From Lunularia cruciata (lineage: Eukaryota > Streptophyta > Marchantiopsida > Lunulariales > Lunulariaceae): a stretch of DNA of 64,000 bases. The first letter of the stretch is position 1; every line of letters begins with the position of its first letter. The notes under the pieces were generated by a model. The model was not told the origin of the DNA. It searched no databases and worked only from the letters and a program-made list of their open reading frames with translations. Where the stretch lies: the NCBI GenBank assembly GCA_948567375.1, contig OX419759.1, positions 52,108,593-52,172,592 on the forward strand, in the 5' to 3' direction. The position numbers and the translations under genes are program-made. Positions 61,196 through 64,000 of the stretch are shown one piece after another.

Positions 61196-61699
61196 CGCTA
61201 GCTACTAAGTTCTTTAATAGTGACGTGAACTGTGAAGTGCAAAGTGCGAGAAGACTGCAAACACTCCAGACTTTTTTAGTTGTTTCTGCTGAAGGCAGAG
61301 TATATTGCGGTATCAATTCCTGGTCAAAACAGCGATATACTAGTTGCACAATTTGGGCATCTTAGAGCATGCAGGAGGATCAGGAGCCTCAACTTCATCC
61401 TCGAGGATATAGAAGATCAATAGTTAGTTTGTTCGCTGTAACTCCTACCGGGGACATTCCAGATTTGAAGCTTGTAAATTGCTAGTTCTGGTTGCTTGAT
61501 CAAGAAGCTGCATCAACAAGAGCCTTGATTGATTATTACCCTGTCGACAATTTGAGGTTTTGTACAATGGAGATTCACTAACCACACAGTCTCGCGTGAG
61601 GACATTCATACTAACAGCAGCATTTGTTGTGTTCATAAGTAGAAGAAGATCTAAAAGTTGAATTTCTTTGGGTCTGTTAACGTTTGCTAAGGAGTTATG
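61196..61699. other. No gene seen
   Basis: Short frames on both strands (for example 61445-61741 minus) without motifs. The right part may belong to the 3' LTR of the adjoining leftward copia element, whose far end was not located. Confidence 0.4.
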
Positions 61700-62055
61700 C
61701 AGTTGACATATGCTGTGAGTTTGATTCTTGTGATTTTTCACAACCTACTCGGTCCGAGGAGTATTTTATTCGTTTGAACTAGTTTATTTTTGTTGCTTGA
61801 CCTTCAACCGAACTATTTGGAAGTCATTAGCTTTGCGAACCTTTGCTGTTCTCAACTGGTGCCTTGGAAGTTATTGTCTATACATATTCTATCTCACTAA
61901 CTCTGACATGACAGAGCATATATACACAGTCTTTGTGTGTAAGTCCCCCGCAACTCATCCCTGTCACCCGTGCCATAATCAAACCAGGGCTTCCCCACTG
62001 GTCCCGTGCCCCATGGTGCCTCCGTTCTGGCACCTGCTTCACGGAATGACAAACA

Positions 62056-62067
62056 CTCCCCCAACAA
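62056..62067 (-). other. Polypurine tract and start of a 3' LTR
   Basis: On the minus strand TTGTTGGGGGAG is followed directly by TGTTTGTCATT, the arrangement of a copia second-strand primer and LTR 5' end. A TATATATGC box near 61918 and AATAAA near 61787 would lie within the LTR. The other LTR end was not found. Confidence 0.5.
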
Positions 62068-62431
62068 GCAGACATGCCGGCAAGCTCAAAATGCAAATTG
62101 TGAGTAGAATGGGCGACCGCCTTGGTGAGCATGTTGGCGGAGTTGTCCTATGAGACGCAGTGGAACAATGAGATTTTACCAGAGCGAATATATTCATGGA
62201 TGAAGTGATGGCAAATATCTATGTGTTTGGAGCGCTCATTGAAGTGCGCATCGTGTGCGAAAGAAATGGTGACCTGGTTGTTGCTGAAGAGTGGAGTTGA
62301 TCTAGGCGTGGAGAACCCAAGTTCCACAACAAGAGAGCAAAGCCAGATGGCTTCCTTGGTAGAGTACGCAATGGCTATGTATTCTGCTTCCATTGTCGAG
62401 AGTGCGACCGTAAGCTATTTCTTTGAGCTCC

Positions 62432-62550
62432 AGCTGACCATGCCGCCAACAAGCTTGAAAACATACCTGGAGACAAAACAAACAATTGATCAAGCTGACC
62501 ATGCCGCCAACAAGCTTGAAAACATACCTGGAGACAAAACAACAATTGAT
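62432..62550 (-). repeat. 60-bp tandem duplication inside the copia remnant
   Basis: The stretch beginning AGCTGACCATGCCGCCAACA at 62432 recurs at 62493. The copies differ essentially by one A in an A-rich run, which shifts the frame. The near identity shows the duplication is recent. Confidence 0.9.
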
Positions 62551-64000
62551 CAAGGATTGTGCCCAATCAGCATCATTGAAGCCGATAAATCCATGGTCGG
62601 CCAAGTTGTAGTAGATGAGACCAAGAGTCTTGGTTCCCTTGAGGTATTGTCTGACATGCTTGACGGTGGTCTAGTGCATCTTGGACAGATGCGGGTGAAT
62701 TGATTGATAGTCTAAACAACAAAAGCAATGTTGGGACAAGATCCAATAGCGGCATACATGAGGGAACTGATGGCGACGGCATAGGGAACATCCGCCACAA
62801 GATGTGCATCTACTTTGGCAAGTGGCATGAGTTTGACTAAAGGACGGCATGTTAACATGATGGCAGTCTTGCATGCCAAACCTTTCAAGGATGGTTTCAA
62901 TGTAGCATCCTTGATGAAGTGTAATTGTATGAACTTGTCGGTTGCAGACAACATGTAGGCCGACCAAAGATTTGAGCTCACCAAGGTCGGTAACTATGAA
63001 GTGCATGCTAAGTTAGGTTTGAATTGATCAAGATCAGGATGGGTGCTTAACATGGCAGTGTCATCCACATGAATGACAATCATCATGATTTTGGTGTTGT
63101 ACTTGTGGTAATTATGAGGGTCAGTCTCAAAGTGTGTAAATCCAAGAGTGTCAAGCATGACGGTGTTGAGACGGTGTTGAACATAGCTTATGTTATTCCA
63201 AGCTCGACCGGCTTGGTTGAAGTTGCAAGGTGCTTTGTTGAGGAGGATGTGTATGGTCCCATCATCAAAACAAGGAGACTGATGCATGTAAATGTCCTCA
63301 TTGAGCTTGGAGTTAAGATACACATGTTTGATGTTGAGACCGTTGACTTCAAGTTAGAGTGTGGCAGCAAGTGAAAGAACAACACAAAAAGACTCAAGAA
63401 GTATGAAGGGAGCGTATGTCTCAAAATAGTCTTGGCCAAGATTTTAGGAGAAGCCTTCACCAACACGGAAGGCCTTGTAATTTTTAATGGTACCAAGCAT
63501 GTTATGTTTGATGAGAAAGATACAACGGCAACCAATAGCCTTTTTGCCTGCTAGAAATTCAAGCATTGTAAATGAATCTAAATCCTCCAGTCGTTTCCAC
63601 TTTACCCTCATCACCTCATCCCACTTATCCTAATCCTCTCTCTCCCTCACCTCCTCTAGAGTCCTTAGTTGATCTTGGGATTGAAAGCAGAAAATAGTAG
63701 TAGGTGCTTGTGTCCTAATGGCACATTATATTTGGTGACATAGAGTCACTTGTAGTTGATATGTTCAAAAATGCAATGTGGTGGTTGAGGTTCCTTGAGT
63801 GTAGTGGGTGTATTCCTAGTAGAGTGTAGTGCTTTCATCATCTTTGATGTGTCTTGCATGTATTTCATTGGAGGAACACGTAATGATGCATTTAGCGAGC
63901 ATGTTTGGTGACAACATGGATGACATGGCAAGCATAGGAGATGAATTGTGCTCCCTTCCAAGATGGGAAAGGAGACCATCTGGTTGAGTGATATGTGGTA

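Larger units (their letters stand above)
61700..64000 (-). mobile_element. Ty1/copia pol remnant running off the window end (leftward)
   Basis: Reading leftwards from 64000: the region before RT, then RT entry words (TLEEVRE near 63650, then GQDYFETYAPF). Next come YLNSKLNEDIYMHQ, QAGRAWN, the catalytic region IVIHVDDTAML (VDD retained), VTDLGELKSLVGLHV, CYIETILERFGM, RNase H with AEYIAIAYSTKEAIWL, and the tail HIDICHHFIHEYI with NMLTKAV. The element has frameshifts and a 60-bp internal duplication. It belongs to a different copia lineage from those at 16290 and 36600. A polypurine tract and LTR start lie at about 62055. Confidence 0.85.

Noticed and set aside
61068..61365. Overlapping open frames on both strands (93 and 86 codons)
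   Set aside because: They lie over and beside the right arm of the fold-back element and have no motif.

Overview
The window is nuclear DNA from a land plant. The evidence is a class III (secretory) peroxidase gene with four coding exons and consensus GT..AG splice sites, a plant-only LOB/LBD zinc-finger transcription factor gene, and many decayed Ty1/copia and Ty3/gypsy retrotransposons. The lineage cannot be fixed from sequence alone. Base composition is AT-rich, and no operons, rRNA, CRISPR arrays or convincing tRNA genes were seen. Apart from the peroxidase and the LBD gene, most short open frames are chance frames or retroelement debris.

Layout. A family of long unclassified repeats, here called R1, fills 1-5600, 19612-25170 and 46970-52795. 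Partial or rearranged R1 copies lie at 5600-7230, 8596-10246 and 41395-42606. A second family, the T block, precedes R1 at 17263-19600, 39050-41394 and 44613-46960, and usually follows the 3' end of a plus-strand copia pol remnant (16290-17262, 36600-38866, 44478-44612). A minus-strand gypsy protease/reverse-transcriptase remnant is duplicated together with its R1 neighbour (8596-12100 and 41455-44477). Two further copia remnants read leftwards (34260-35420 and 61700-64000). Region 13850-16190 is a longer, diverged relative of the first 1.2 kb of R1.

A 3.5-kb low-copy segment, D2, occurs at 25172-28707 and 56538-60013. It lies directly after R1 in the first case, but after a 3.7-kb interposed block holding the LBD gene in the second. 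D2 carries a compact 80-nt hairpin whose 3' arm is identical in both copies. That arm resembles the antisense of an NBS-LRR P-loop codon stretch, as miR482/2118 family microRNAs do. A solo LTR with a perfect 5-bp target duplication sits in the third R1 copy only.

Functional content. The peroxidase (29613-31428, minus) has all catalytic residues, all eight conserved cysteines, a signal peptide, a TATA box and a possible 5'UTR intron; it looks functional. The LBD gene (54702 onward, plus) has an intact zinc-finger block and GAS block, but its 3' structure is uncertain. All recognised transposon genes carry stops and frameshifts. The window therefore appears to be two gene islands in a segmentally duplicated, transposon-rich region.
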